From: Perca fluviatilis
Lineage: Eukaryota > Chordata > Actinopteri > Perciformes > Percidae
Direction: 5' to 3'
NCBI RefSeq assembly: GCF_010015445.1
Contig: NC_053126.1
Coordinates: 7,178,249 to 7,242,248 of the forward strand
Length of the DNA: 64,000 nt
Numbering within the stretch: the stretch's first letter is position 1; every line of letters begins with the position of its first letter. Positions 16,915 through 27,887 of this stretch are shown here, piece by piece. Under the pieces are notes generated by a model. That model was not told where the DNA came from and made no database searches. It saw only the letters and a list, made by a program, of their open reading frames with translations. A program made the translations under genes and the position numbers.

Positions 16915-19900
16915 GGGTTTGAAAGCAGGACTTTAACTTAGTATCTTAGATCTGAATACTTATTTCTCAACTGGTTTTAGAAGACAAAAGCAAAAATGAC
17001 CCATTCATTGGTGTTAAGGACATTGTGCCTGAAGTTCACACGAGTAATTTTACATCAGTAGTATATCAGTGGGTAGTGCATTTTTGAAAATGTAAGTAGG
17101 TGCCACAGACAATATTAAAGACCGGCCAAGTGTGTGAACATCGGGTGCCAGACAAAAAGATGACAATATTAGATACATTGTTCCTTTCAAAAAACATACA
17201 GTGTGATTTATCTCTAAATGCTGATGTCAGCCATGTGGATCAAAATATTCACCTCAAACATACAACGCACTCAGTTTGTCTGCTCGTCATGCAACAGGCC
17301 CAGAGTTCTTCACTCCGTTTCACTCATCACACACATGGACAACATTGAGATTCTGATATCGACTAATCAATCAAATGTTAATCTTGGACCTTGGCAGCAG
17401 GCCGATGCATTTGTCCGGCAGAGTGGGAGCAGCGCATTAGTAGGAAATGAGAAAACAGAAGACATTTCATCAGAAGCTTCATGTTGTAATTGGGAAGGCT
17501 CTAATTAGACTTATCCAGAACAGACTGGTTTCTCAGAGCCAATCTGACTTTTCAAGTAAACCTGTTGATTCACTTGCTGCAATTGTAATACTGTAAATTG
17601 ATTCTCTTGCTGAATGTCCTTTGTATTTCAACAGAAGGGCCACGACAGCTAAGGGAGTTGATTTTCGTAGGAAGATGGCGTGATTTCAGACCTAAAGATG
17701 TGTCCGGCAGCAGAACAATGATTCGATTACGGAGTTGTTTGTGCACTGTTCTGCTGCCCACTTTGTGGAAAGAGCAAGTCGAGAACAATAACATGGCATT
17801 GTTCTGTCAGAGTACACAGGAAAAGAAGACTCTTCAGTTACTGAAATATGACTGGGGGACGACCGGCAAACTGAGCAAATTAGGGATATATACGTATATT
17901 GAATATATATAAAGTTTTTTGAGATTTTTTTTTTTAGTGCTTTAGTTATTATTTTCCAGATAGTGACTACTTTGAGTTCTCTATATGAACTTGCCGTTTA
18001 CCAACTCTGACCTTAAAGAAAAAAATCACTGATTGAGAAGATTTTTAAGAGATGCGAGCAGAGATTTTCCCACATTAACATTTAATATGCATTGTGACAG
18101 CCTGATGACATGAACAGGTTTCCCATTGGGCAGCACTGGAAGCTATTGTGGCCTGAGCGATTTTATTGGCTAGCAGTAAAATGTGAAAATGCTTCAGGTC
18201 TTCCCATAAACACCAGGAATTCATGGAAGACATTTCACATTCAGCAGAATAACCTTTCGTGCATAGGTCACTTATTTTATGCCTTTATTACACCTAGATT
18301 GTGCACCAGATACGGTACGAGTTTGTCTGCTTCGTGAATACGAAAGTAATACATGTCGCAGTTTTTTTTTTCAACCTCCTTAGAATAATCACTAAAGATT
18401 CACTGAAATGCAGCTTCTCATTTCACAGCAGCTCTACTTCCACTTTCATCTCAAATCAATTGTGTTTTGACGGATGAATACAGGTAGTACTGGTTGAAAT
18501 TCACTGGATTGGAACCTGTCAGGAGCTGCCAAGGCCTGCTGGTTCCTGTCTTCCCTCTGACCAACTCCTTTATACAATAACATTCAAAAAGGAGCTACTG
18601 CCATGGTTACAATGGCACCTGGCTGAGTTTAATTTTAAGGTGTGTTGGCTTCAGGCCAGTGAGACATTATGGTCTGCTTGCCAAAGAGGATGGGAAATAT
18701 GTATAAATGTACAATTATTAACTATTATCATGTTTCATTGTGGTCGAACAGCTAAAAAAATAAATAAAGGCAACAATAGCATTGCCTTGTCACAGTATCC
18801 AACAAGTATAAACATGATAATCTCCCAGAATACAATATGTCATATCTCCTTCAAAAAACTTTCCTGCGTTTTAACGCAGCATCATACATAATTATTAAAA
18901 CCAGTCTCATGAATGTGTTAAATTTTTCTTCATTCATTCTGTGTTCTTTCACTTCCACCTTTGTTTTATGCTTTCTTGTAAAGCTTATCATAAAAACAAA
19001 TACAGGTTTGTGATAATGAGCCATTCAAAATGTAACTGTAGAACACACACACACAAACACACACATACAAACAAATCCAGAGTAATTGTTGGTTTAGTAT
19101 GCCACACCATAACGTCTACAGAACCAAAGCTTTACAGCAGGTTTACACATAACATGTGTGCTCTGTAATGTTTACTAGATGATAACGGCTAACTATTCAC
19201 TTAAACCGCCATTCAAGTCTTACCATTGTTGCTGGCCATTATTATAGGAACGGAATTATCATCAATCCTTATTATTACACTACATCCAAATGAAAGCATA
19301 CAGCAAACTGAAAGTGTAGCCAAGAAGACAATAATTTATGGTACATTTTATCATAATTGTCCTCATATTGAAAGTGAATTCTGCTATGGAGCAAGTGCAT
19401 GTGAGTACACAGCATGTGGAGGGGGGGGGTTGATGTCACCCTTACAGTAACTGCAGTGATTATCTGCAAGACTATAAACGATACGTTCAACTACAGACAA
19501 TACCAATGAGATAGCTGGGAAAACTCCCAGGATAATGATAAAATGGGGACTGAAGGTGGACAGTGACACAACGTTTACTGTACCAAAACAACAAAAGGTG
19601 TACAACGTGAATGGCAAAAAACAACATGCACACACTAATTTCCAATCAGCAAACCCTTAGTCACTGCTGTCAACTGTGTAAATGTTAGCCACAGTCAAAC
19701 AAGAAAAACAAAGTGATGTTAATAAGCGTTGAAGAAAGTTCCTGTTTTTCCACACAAGGAAGTGCGGATTTTCCGAGACAGGAAGTCACTTCTGACCAGA
19801 ACACCTTGGGATGTGAAAGTTTTAATTTACTTGAATTAAAGCCACGGATGAGGACACGCCCATAGAGACATACAGGTCCAGTGCATCAGCTAATATAATG

Positions 19901-21403
19901 TCTTTGCTCTCAAGTGGGTACTTTACAAAACACTATCTGATCTTTTGTGAGCTAAAACTTGCAAGTCGACAATAAATTAGTACATTGAAACTTTAGATGA
20001 TCTCTGCAGAGCCCATACTAAAAGTGAAAAAAACAATAACACCAAATCATCAGCTCGCTCCTGCAGAAACTTGAGTGCATGTGCCATGACATGTTTCTTC
20101 TGCTAATATTCAGCAAACCACTGCTGGTAATCAGCAGTCATGACTCAGATCAAACCTTCAAGCTTTAAAAACTCAGACAGACTCCAACAAAGCTCATATG
20201 GTTTAATACAGGACTAAAAACAACAAATATCGATTTTTCTCCATTATGTTGCATTTTTCATCCATTTGTCAGCCATCGATGAGCCCTCCCACACTGTAGG
20301 CTGTCATGCAAAATAAAAGAAACAGAAAACCAATACGCTTAAGTTACCAAATTCCCATGTGGCTACAGCAACAAATACCTTTTGAATAATTAAAACTAAT
20401 CCCAGATCATTTTAACTACAACAGTGTCAACTGACCATGTTTCTATATAAATGCATGTGTGCATTTTCTGTTAGACCGCTGCATTCATGCACTCTTATAC
20501 ACTCAATAAGGGTCTGTAGTTAGACACAGCAGGGACTCTGTTATCCTGCCTATGTTTCAGTCTCTTGTTTCTCTCCCTGTTTCACAGAAATGAAACTCAT
20601 GGAGTACGTTCGCACATACGCGCAAATGAACACTGAGTGCGTAACAAATAATCACGCAAGACACATGCACATGTTATAAACTGCATTGTACGATATGAGA
20701 CGATGGTGATTTAGAATATGTCTGCAATGCACATAAGAACTTCCAGACAGACATGCAGAGACAGTTCTGGCAGACATCCAGGGGTACTGTGTGTTTCTGA
20801 TTAAGAAGAGTCAATAAGAGAGCAGTAAACCCATTCCTCCCTCTCTCCCTCCAGTCTCTCGTCTTACATGAATCAACTTTCGCTGCACAGATCCAAATGT
20901 ATTCTGCATGCTTCAACTTTGCATTGTGCACATACCGTTCCACACACTAGTTTAAAGTAAAAAAAGGTTGCTTAGATTTCCAGTATCAGCGATTTTTCTC
21001 AAAGACACCCACAAAATGCACACTGATACAGTGTGTTAACCCTTTCAAGTGAGATAGTAGTGAGATATGAATCTAGTCTTTAATATCAGATATATTATAT
21101 CCTGCTGCCAAGTCGAAAGGAAATCATGATGAAAAGAAACAACAACAAATTTGTCCCATAATGAAAACTGATAATCATTTTCTTTTGAAAAGTTGAATGT
21201 TGTGGAGGTCAAAGGGCACCTTTAAAAGAGTTCTCCACCAATTTAACATTGCACTCCTATATAACATTGGGAAAACTCAATGCAGCTGAACCACAGATAT
21301 GATCTTTTTTATTCCACACATTGTTCAAAACTTCATTACCCACAATGCAATTCAACGGACGACAATTTGGTCAGAGATTCAGGTGTGTTACCTGTATGCT
21401 AGT
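16915..21403. other. No gene recognised
   Basis: AT-rich sequence with scattered short frames, none with motifs, conserved ends or convincing splice sites. There is a short G run at 19424-19431. Confidence 0.45.
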
Positions 21404-21596
21404 CTATGTCCACGACGTTCCACTTCCTCGGATTGCTCTCGTACTCGGCATTTAGCACCGCCCAAGACAATTGGGATTGGTTTAAAGAAATGCCAATAAA
21501 CCAGAGCACGTTTTTCTCCCATCCCGAAATTGCTGTGTGGACTAGCCAGACCCTCCCCCGCAGCACTGTGGAGGAAGGTCTGGCAATGCGAGACCC
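21404..21596. mobile_element. Short copy of the 1723-2424 repeat
   Basis: It begins just before TATGTCCACGACGTTCCACT and ends AGGTCTGGCAATGCGAGAC. Ten-base direct repeats GTATGCTAGT flank it at 21394-21403 and 21597-21606. The right part folds (CCAGACCCTCC with GGAAGGTCTGG). Confidence 0.6.
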
Positions 21597-21606
21597 GTAT
21601 GCTAGT

Positions 21607-22059
21607 AGGTGCTAATGTAGCCTAGGGCCTAATGGGCTACAGAGGTCTGGTAAGCTCACTTCTTTCTAACAGCACACCCCCAGACATTTTTTAACTTGTA
21701 GTCTTCAGCCTCAATTAACAAGTGACATCACTTGAGGCAATTTTACATCTGCCTCCGGAGCCACAACAGGCTCAACTTCTTTTACTCCCCATGAACTGAA
21801 AACAGACTTTGATGCATTAGATCAGTGGAGTTATAGTCTGGATTGTGTATATTTTGTTACCTAAAGCAACATTCCATAACATTTGTATTTTTTGTGATTT
21901 GCTACAGATTTGCTACAGTTTCAGTCATAAATATGGACAGCTGTGCACATGCATTTGTTATGATTACATTACATGTGATCAAAGTCTAGCGAGTCCAAGG
22001 CTTTGCTAACATTAACATTAGCTAATATGACTTACTAGTCCACTAGTTACTAGTACTTA
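21607..22059. other. No gene recognised
   Basis: AT-rich spacer without coding signal. Confidence 0.4.
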
Positions 22060-22194
22060 CTAGCTTGTAGCCTTTGATTTTGCGGAGCTCTCGCCTACGA
22101 CTAAAAGCCAGTCCAAGATTTCCTATCGCTCGGTCACTCTCTTTCCTTTCCTCTAGGTTTCTTCGCTTCCTCTTCGGTCTCTTCGCCTCCGCCA
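22060..22194 (-). pseudogene. Possible N-terminal exon of a repeated, transposon-like gene
   Basis: From an ATG at 22194 the minus strand reads MAEAKRPKRKRRNLEERKES and then FSRRRELRKIKGYKLV, stopping at a good donor (CTA/GTAAGT). Basic N-termini with this RELR-KGYK pattern recur in fish transposon-derived proteins, as far as I recall. No second exon was found. Confidence 0.3.
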
Positions 22195-22335
22195 TGATAT
22201 CCGTAAGGGCTGCTGAACCCGGTCCCGTAACCCTCTTGCCCTGCTCCGGTTCTGGCACGACACCGCCACTGCCCTCCAGCATTCCCCCCCCGCCCTGAGC
22301 CTGAAAAACCTCCTACTGCGAGCCGTGCAAAGCCC

Positions 22336-22690
22336 CAGTATAGGGCTTAGGCAGTGGTGGCCTAAAGGTTAGAGAAGCGAGCTTGTGACCGGGAGGTTGT
22401 CGGTTCAATGCCCAGACCGACAGGATAAATATGTGGGTGGGAAAGTGAAAGAGCAGCGCTTGTCCCTCCCTCATTACCACCACTGAGGTGCCCTTGAGCA
22501 AGGCCCTTAACCCCAACCGCTCCAGTGGAGCTGCTCAGTGGCCAGCAGATCAGACTGTGGTTGTACTGGGCAGCTTCCAGGTATGAATGTGGAACTGTGT
22601 GAATGTGATCAGGGTGTTCCTGCAAAAGAGAACTTGCCTCTCAGTGAACATTCCCTGAATAAATAAAGGTTAAATAAATTTAAAAAAAAA
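22336..22690 (+). mobile_element. tRNA-derived SINE
   Basis: The head has an A-box-like region (GGTGGCCTAAAGGTTAGAG) and a B box GGTTCAATGCC at the spacing of an RNA polymerase III promoter. The body contains CCTTGAGCAAGGCCCTTAAC, common in fish SINEs, and the end is GAATAAATAAAGGTTAAATA with an A-rich tail. Confidence 0.75.
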
Positions 22691-23118
22691 CTACATCACT
22701 AGTATTTTATGGTAAAATAGTTACATAATGTTGCTTTAAGGACATCAAATGATTTTTGTTGGTTATTTAAAAAAATGCTGGGTTGCAGGCTTGTTTCCTG
22801 CAGGGTCTCCATGATGGGGGGGCAAACACATTTTAATCAAGACTGATACAAAGCCCAAGAGTTTTATCTTCATGCTACGGAGTGGGCATTATTAACACCA
22901 GATATACATAATGGAATCAGCAGGTTTATCTGAGTACTAATTGAGTCAGACCACTCCTTATAAAATGACAGTAACCATTACACATATATGGTTTACTATG
23001 ACCTCACACAGCCTTTTTTTTATAGCTATCAGCTGCCTGCCTGCCTGTCTGTATGCCTGTCTGTCTCTGTCTCTTTAGGCAATGCCAGTTGTCCTTGAGT
23101 CTTAATTTCCTTAACTTT

Positions 23119-23162
<44 letters not shown>

Positions 23163-24156
23163 ACATGCTTTGCTATGTTTTGGCAGATGATCGTGTATGA
23201 CTTAATCAGTCATATAAGCTCTGAATAAAGTTAAAGTGAGATACATGTCCAACTTCTAATAACTTCTAACTTATAATAACTGTTATGTTGGCACAAACTG
23301 TAACTGATATAATCAGATATCATAAATAGGCTGGAGTTTATGACCGCAGAGTGATTTGACTTCATGTGAAATAGTTGGCACTTTGCCTATTTGGAACAAA
23401 CACACCTCCCTGGCTCAGGTCAGGAATATGAACTGTACTATGATATGTCATTGGCATCCCATTAAAACTACATATAGTAATATATATAAATATATTAAAA
23501 ACAAATAGGATTCACAGGGGAACTGTCTTTATGTGGCTTTGGTGTTGAAAGTCAAGTTATGAAATGACTGTTGGAATGTCACAATATGAGCATTTCTTAG
23601 CTTGAATCATCCCGCATGTAAAGGCCCCGTTGGATCTTTTTCTGCAGAAGAGCCTGCTGTTAACAACAAATGAAGAAGTGCAGCTGCAGAGGAGGCGCTG
23701 ATTTGGTTTCCCTCGTGTCTCGAGTCAACTGATTTGTTCACTACTGCTTTTTTTTATCTTCTTTTTTTTTATTATCATAAAGATCAAACCTTTCCTTCTT
23801 GTGTGACTTCTTTAGAATGCTTTCTGATTGCAGAGATCATTATCATAATGGAACTTACCATGTTGGGCAAAGGTTAAAAGAAGAAGAAAAAAAGAAGAAG
23901 ATGCACCTGATTTTTATCAGGAACATCTGCAAAAGCAGCTTGAACTATCAACTGAGACTGTAATGCCAACACCAGACATGAAAGACATTTAACTTGATAT
24001 GTCATTTGACTTAAACCGCTTCAGACAGGGCACAGCCCACATTATAAACTGAGCACATCCTGTGCTCTTTTGAAATGACTGATGTTTTGACGTATGAATG
24101 TTTAATTATAGGCCTACATAAATGAGAACGAATAATGAATCAACAATTCTTATGAA

Positions 24157-24211
<55 letters not shown>

Positions 24212-24375
24212 TGACTATACAACGCCATCATTAAAATCCTCTCTCCTAAATCACCGCTACGTGAGCGCCCAGCCATGTAAATGCATTCATCGGATCAGTC
24301 ACCTGTCTTTCTGTAAACGTCCTACTGTCATGTGGCTTTGCGGTTTTCTCGAAATTCTCCAAATAATAAACTGCG
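22691..24375. other. No gene recognised; upstream of socs1
   Basis: AT-rich sequence with (GT)n at 23121-23160 and (GA)n at 24163-24210, the latter about 320 bases upstream of the socs1 TATA box. Confidence 0.5.
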
Positions 24376-24385
24376 TTCAAATGAA
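24376..24385. promoter_or_regulatory. Possible STAT6-type site (TTCN4GAA)
   Basis: TTCAAATGAA fits the four-base-spacer form preferred by STAT6. Such short matches occur by chance, so only its position beside the GAS and ISRE matches supports it. Confidence 0.4.
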
Positions 24386-24417
24386 CTGAAAGAGCACATA
24401 GGGGCTGCTCTGAGCTC

Positions 24418-24429
24418 AGTTTCACTTTC
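24418..24429 (-). promoter_or_regulatory. ISRE / IRF-binding element in the socs1 promoter
   Basis: On the minus strand the bases read GAAAGTGAAACT, an exact match to the consensus GAAANNGAAACT. It lies about 100 bases upstream of the TATA box. IRF1 control of SOCS1 through such elements is known in mammals; use here is inferred. Confidence 0.75.
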
Positions 24430-24437
24430 GGTTGTGT

Positions 24438-24446
24438 TTCAGAGAA
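24438..24446. promoter_or_regulatory. GAS element (STAT site) in the socs1 promoter
   Basis: TTCAGAGAA matches the palindromic STAT1/3/5 consensus TTCNNNGAA exactly and sits 8 bases from the ISRE. This placement suits a gene induced by the STAT signal it inhibits. Confidence 0.7.
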
Positions 24447-24506
24447 ACCGGCTGCCTGCCGCTAAAAGCGAGCCCCGGCTGTTAGAGGAAGCAGCACAAC
24501 CAAACC

Positions 24507-24512
24507 GGGCGG
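24507..24512 (+). promoter_or_regulatory. GC box (Sp1-type) upstream of socs1
   Basis: GGGCGG lies about 20 bases before the TATA box, in a locally GC-rich stretch inside otherwise AT-rich DNA. Confidence 0.5.
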
Positions 24513-24530
24513 AGCTAACGGGCCCGGAGC

Positions 24531-24537
24531 TATAAAG
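24531..24537 (+). promoter_or_regulatory. socs1 TATA box
   Basis: TATAAAG lies about 260 bases before the exon 1 donor and downstream of the ISRE, GAS and GC-box matches. It is the only good TATA box in the promoter interval. Confidence 0.7.
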
Positions 24538-24559
24538 TCACTGAGTGTTTACCACGCTA

Positions 24560-24794
24560 GCGCACACACACACGGGAGAGAGAATGATTTGACGGGTGGG
24601 AATCACAGCCAGCAGGTCGACAGAGTTTTGCTTACGAGCTGTCAAAAATCGATGGTTGCCCCCACCCCCACTCTCCCCCCACAATATCACCGCGCTGCGT
24701 AACGGATTACCTGCAGGACATTATAACTGGTGGCACTTGATCGCGGTGTTTGCACAACGGATCTTTAAACAGCCGCTGTCGTTCGAACACAACG
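24560..24794 (+). other. socs1: socs1 non-coding exon 1 (5' UTR), approximate start
   Basis: The exon begins roughly 25-30 bases after the TATA box and ends at the splice donor ACG/GTAAGA (gt at 24795-24796). It contains two short upstream ORFs: ATG at 24584 (three codons including stop, A at -3) and ATG at 24652 (17 codons including stop, ending at 24702). The matching acceptor is at 26064-26065, giving a 1271-base intron. Mammalian SOCS1 also has a 5' UTR intron and translationally repressive upstream AUGs. The start position is inferred from the TATA box, not seen. Confidence 0.7.
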
Positions 24795-25612
24795 GTAAGA
24801 CTTCTCCAGCTGGAGTTATGCTGTAGGCTGGGCTGCTGTTGGGTGGGTTTGGATTCGTGGCTGGCTTCTTTTTTTTTTTTTTTGGGGGCCTTGTGCATTG
24901 GAAACATAAGGGAGTTAAATGTTAAACTCGTGCCTCTGAGCGCACTGACTTTTTTAGTTAAGGAAATGCATGCTGGAGTTTTCCCATTGTTTGTTTGATT
25001 CCCACTGTCCAGATGTTAAATGCAGCATGCAGTGGAAACTGGAAAACTTTACGAGGCAACGCAGACAATGAAATACCAAGAGAAACACGTAGGCTAACTC
25101 CACAGCTGTTTTTTTCTTTTCTTTTATTACTTCTAAATGATTATTCTTTGAATGTGATCCTTCTCCATGGCTGTTTGTAATGTGCCTGACATTGAAGCTA
25201 AACAGTCCCCAAAATTACAAAACACATCACCGCCTGTTAATCTTTAGCCTACCTATTTTTTTTTTTTTGGGGGGATGGGGGAGTTAACATTTAACTCAAA
25301 CGCAAAGTCATTCACATTGAACGTTTGAAGTACGCAGGAAGAAGGATACAAGGATAGGCCTGTTGGTATGTGATGATGAGAGCTTGGGGCACGGACAATG
25401 TGTCAATTGTACTCAGCTGTTGAGTATCATAAGATATGTATCCCCTCATGCTTTATGGAGAAAAAAAAAAATCAAATACTACTTTCAGTTCGCAATGTAT
25501 ACATTTATTTAGTTATTTATTTGTCATTGGCTTGGAAAAGTTTGATTTCAACCAGGTATTTCAGTCATTGAGGCAGAAATGATACAGCATAAATTCTGCT
25601 GTAAGCACTATA

Positions 25613-25691
<79 letters not shown>

Positions 25692-26065
25692 TCCAGGCAG
25701 TATACAGCTGACTGTATTTTGGCCTAACCGCAGATTACAGTCATACCAAACACCGTTCCATGGAAACTCCAATTAATATCTAACCTAAACCCCCGAGACA
25801 GTCACTGAATTGTGTATACACCCCCCCACACACACACGTTTCAATATTACAAATCTTTCTCCTTTTTTAGAGCTTTAGGGTCTTAAATGGTCATTGCCTA
25901 AGGTGTTGTGCGTTGCCGCTGTCCTGACCATTTTGTCAGAAAGGTGTAACTCTAAACTGATTTTGGTTTAACCAGGTTGTAAAAAAAAACCAATGTAATT
26001 TGCTTTACTTAGGAATACATAACTGTTTGATAATAACTCTTTCTGTCTTGTCTTGTCTCTCTCAG
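24795..26065 (+). other. socs1: socs1 intron 1
   Basis: The intron runs from GTAAGA to a pyrimidine-rich tract (tcttgtcttgtctctctcag). It holds a long (GT)n array at about 25616-25690, a T-run near 24870 and otherwise nothing recognisable. Confidence 0.75.
25616..25690. repeat. (GT)n microsatellite in socs1 intron 1
   Basis: An uninterrupted GT repeat of about 75 bases. Confidence 0.97.
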
Positions 26066-26066
26066 G

Positions 26067-26129
26067 ATGTCAGTGTGGTGGTCAGAGATGGGAGAGGGTC
26101 TGGGGCCTCTCTCCCCTGTAGGATGGTAG
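26067..26129 (+). promoter_or_regulatory. Upstream ORF overlapping the socs1 start codon
   Basis: Immediately after the 3' splice site an ATG opens a 20-codon frame whose TAG (26127-26129) lies just past the socs1 ATG (26123-26125), in a different frame. Its context is weak (C at -3 in the spliced mRNA, T at +4), so leaky scanning to the strong socs1 ATG is expected. Translational control is an inference. Confidence 0.5.
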
Positions 26130-26830
26130 CCGACAGCACAGTGGAAGGCCATGACAAGACCCAGTTGTCAAGCTCGTCGTCGTCACCGTCGGCGTCCTCA
26201 TCGTCATCCCTGTCCTCCTCCTCCTCCTCCTCCTCGTCCCTGTCTTCGCCGCTGGCTAGGCGCGAACTCGCTCTCAGCTCTCAGCAGTTTCAGCGTCAGG
26301 CCGCTCTAGATCTGAACCCGAGGTCGGCGTCCGTCCCTTCGGTGTATCTGACCCACTTCCCCACGTTCTCCTGCAAGGAGGACTGCAAGGTCATCACGGA
26401 CACGGCGGCCAAGCTCGAGCGCAGCGCCTTCTACTGGGGTCCTCTGGGAGTGGAGGACGCCCATCGCATGCTGCGGGACGCGCCGCTGGGCAGCTTCCTC
26501 ATCCGCGACAGCCGGCAGAAAGACGTCTTCTTCACGCTGTCCTACCACGGCAAGAGCGGCCCGGTCAGCGTGCGCATCGACTACAAGCGGCAGAAGTTCT
26601 CACTGGCGGGCAACGAGCGCTCCTTTCCGACGCTCTTCGCCCTCTTGGAGCATTACATCAATTCTCCCAAGAAGAGCCTGAGCGTCCCGTACAGGAAATG
26701 GAAGCCGACGCTGCAGGAGCTGTGCAGGAAGCGCATCATGGAGCTGTGTGGCGGAGTGAGCCGCGTGGCGGAGCTGCCGCTCACCCATGTCGTCCAAGAC
26801 TTCCTGTTGGAATTCCCTTACAAACTATGA
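26123..26830 (+). CDS. socs1: Suppressor of cytokine signalling 1 (SOCS1), complete coding exon
   Basis: The 235-residue product is a cytosolic feedback inhibitor of JAK/STAT signalling: it binds JAK kinases and recruits an Elongin BC/Cullin5 ubiquitin ligase. Seen in order: a serine-rich low-complexity N-terminus (about residues 16-42), a kinase-inhibitory-region-like stretch HFPTF (78-82), an SH2 domain from FYWGPL (103-108) with the phosphotyrosine-binding FLIRDSR (125-131), then a C-terminal SOCS box with the BC-box LQELCRKRI (197-205) and a Cul5-box-like LPLTHVV. The length is close to that of other SOCS1 proteins and the coding part is one exon, as in the family. The chosen start has A at -3 and G at +4. 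Upstream frame continues to 26000 but is interrupted by a good 3' splice site (ag at 26064-26065), so the longer frame is not used. The arginine of the mammalian HFRTF motif is proline here. Whether this is the a or b fish paralogue cannot be settled from this window. Confidence 0.96.
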   Translation: MVADSTVEGHDKTQLSSSSSSPSASSSSSLSSSSSSSSSLSSPLARRELALSSQQFQRQAALDLNPRSASVPSVYLTHFPTFSCKEDCKVITDTAAKLERSAFYWGPLGVEDAHRMLRDAPLGSFLIRDSRQKDVFFTLSYHGKSGPVSVRIDYKRQKFSLAGNERSFPTLFALLEHYINSPKKSLSVPYRKWKPTLQELCRKRIMELCGGVSRVAELPLTHVVQDFLLEFPYKL

Positions 26831-27582
26831 GCAGCATGCCGTATAAACTTTTGATAGTATTATTTTTCATTTCAAGAAGGCAGTTTTTACCAAGTACCGG
26901 TACACCGGAGGAGTGTTTGGTAAAACCTGCCCATCACGTGCTGGAGGTCAAGCCTGCGTCTCCCCGTTTTGAGCTTAAAAGCTGCAAAATGTTTCGCAAG
27001 AGACATTATGACCACAATCGAGCACAGGCGGTGTTCAGCGGGCCCGGGCACGACATTTCAACATACATTACCTCCAGAGACTCGACTTGCACACGGACGG
27101 AGCGCCTTCTGGTCATGAGGAAGCGTGAAAAGTTGGAAAAAGCTGCATTAAGAGAAATCTACAGCCACAGTAGAGCTATTACAGAGATAAAAGACCTGGC
27201 GGGATCAACAAACTGTAGGGTCTCTCTGTTGAGAGATCCCCAAAAACTATTGTGGAAGGACTTTAAGAGCGTCAACAGAGTGGACTTGTGGGAGGGGACG
27301 GGCTGCGGTGCCAGTCGGATTGACTTTTGTAGCAGACTTTAATACTCTAATGTTGTGAAATGTTTACATCGCACACGAATGTTTGCCAGCACCGATGGCT
27401 CAAATACCACTTGATGTCTTTTTAAAAAAAAATCTGCTGTCATGGCTGCCCACACGCAGTGGAATATCGTAGAAGATGTCAGAGGGTGTTGGGGTCACGA
27501 GGTCTGGTGCTAAGTTGTACTGTACGTGGAGGCGCATCGCCTCTTATTCTACTATCTCTGCCAGGCAGAGAATAAGTTTGTC

Positions 27583-27812
27583 GGTAACCCTTTACTTGAA
27601 GGTATCTCCATAAGAGCGACATGACGCTGTCATGAACACATGACGCAGTCATGACGCGTGAACCCTAACTCTAACCTGTCATGACCAAAAAAAACACGTG
27701 ACACGTGATGACAGAAGCGTTATGTCATAAACGTTTAAGACTTGTGTGTGTGACACGTTCATGACCGTGTCATGTCACTCTTATGTAGATAACCTTCAAG
27801 TAAAGTGTAACC
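27583..27812. mobile_element. hAT-type MITE in the socs1 3' UTR
   Basis: A 230-bp element has inverted ends (GGTAACCCTTTACTTGAAGG at the left; the reverse complement of GGTTACACTTTACTTGAAGG at the right). It is flanked by perfect 8-bp direct repeats AGTTTGTC (27575-27582 and 27813-27820), the mark of hAT transposition. A second, larger relative lies at 54629-55820. The interior is rich in short TCATGAC-type repeats and has no coding capacity. Confidence 0.85.
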
Positions 27813-27881
27813 AGTTTGTCTTTTACTGAATCAGATATACAAGAATATTTTTTTATATTTTTTATTTGGTATTATATTTGA

Positions 27882-27887
27882 AATAAA
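27882..27887 (+). terminator. Candidate socs1 polyadenylation signal
   Basis: AATAAA in AT-rich sequence, the first after the socs1 stop codon. Cleavage would fall near 27900-27910. Confidence 0.55.

Larger units (their letters stand above)
26831..27887 (+). other. socs1: socs1 3' UTR (inferred)
   Basis: From the stop codon to the first canonical AATAAA (27882-27887) there is no other poly(A) signal. The interval includes a 230-bp hAT MITE. An open frame overlapping the end of the gene in another phase (to 27342) shows no recognisable protein. Confidence 0.6.

Noticed and set aside
17598..17912. 104-codon plus-strand frame
   Set aside because: No recognisable domain, no splice or promoter support, and ordinary AT-rich composition.
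26000..26122. N-terminal extension of socs1 to an upstream ATG
   Set aside because: The extension crosses a strong 3' splice site and intronic sequence; the ATG at 26123 has better context and fits the family.
26306..26797. Minus-strand frames opposite socs1
   Set aside because: Shadows of the GC-rich socs1 exon.
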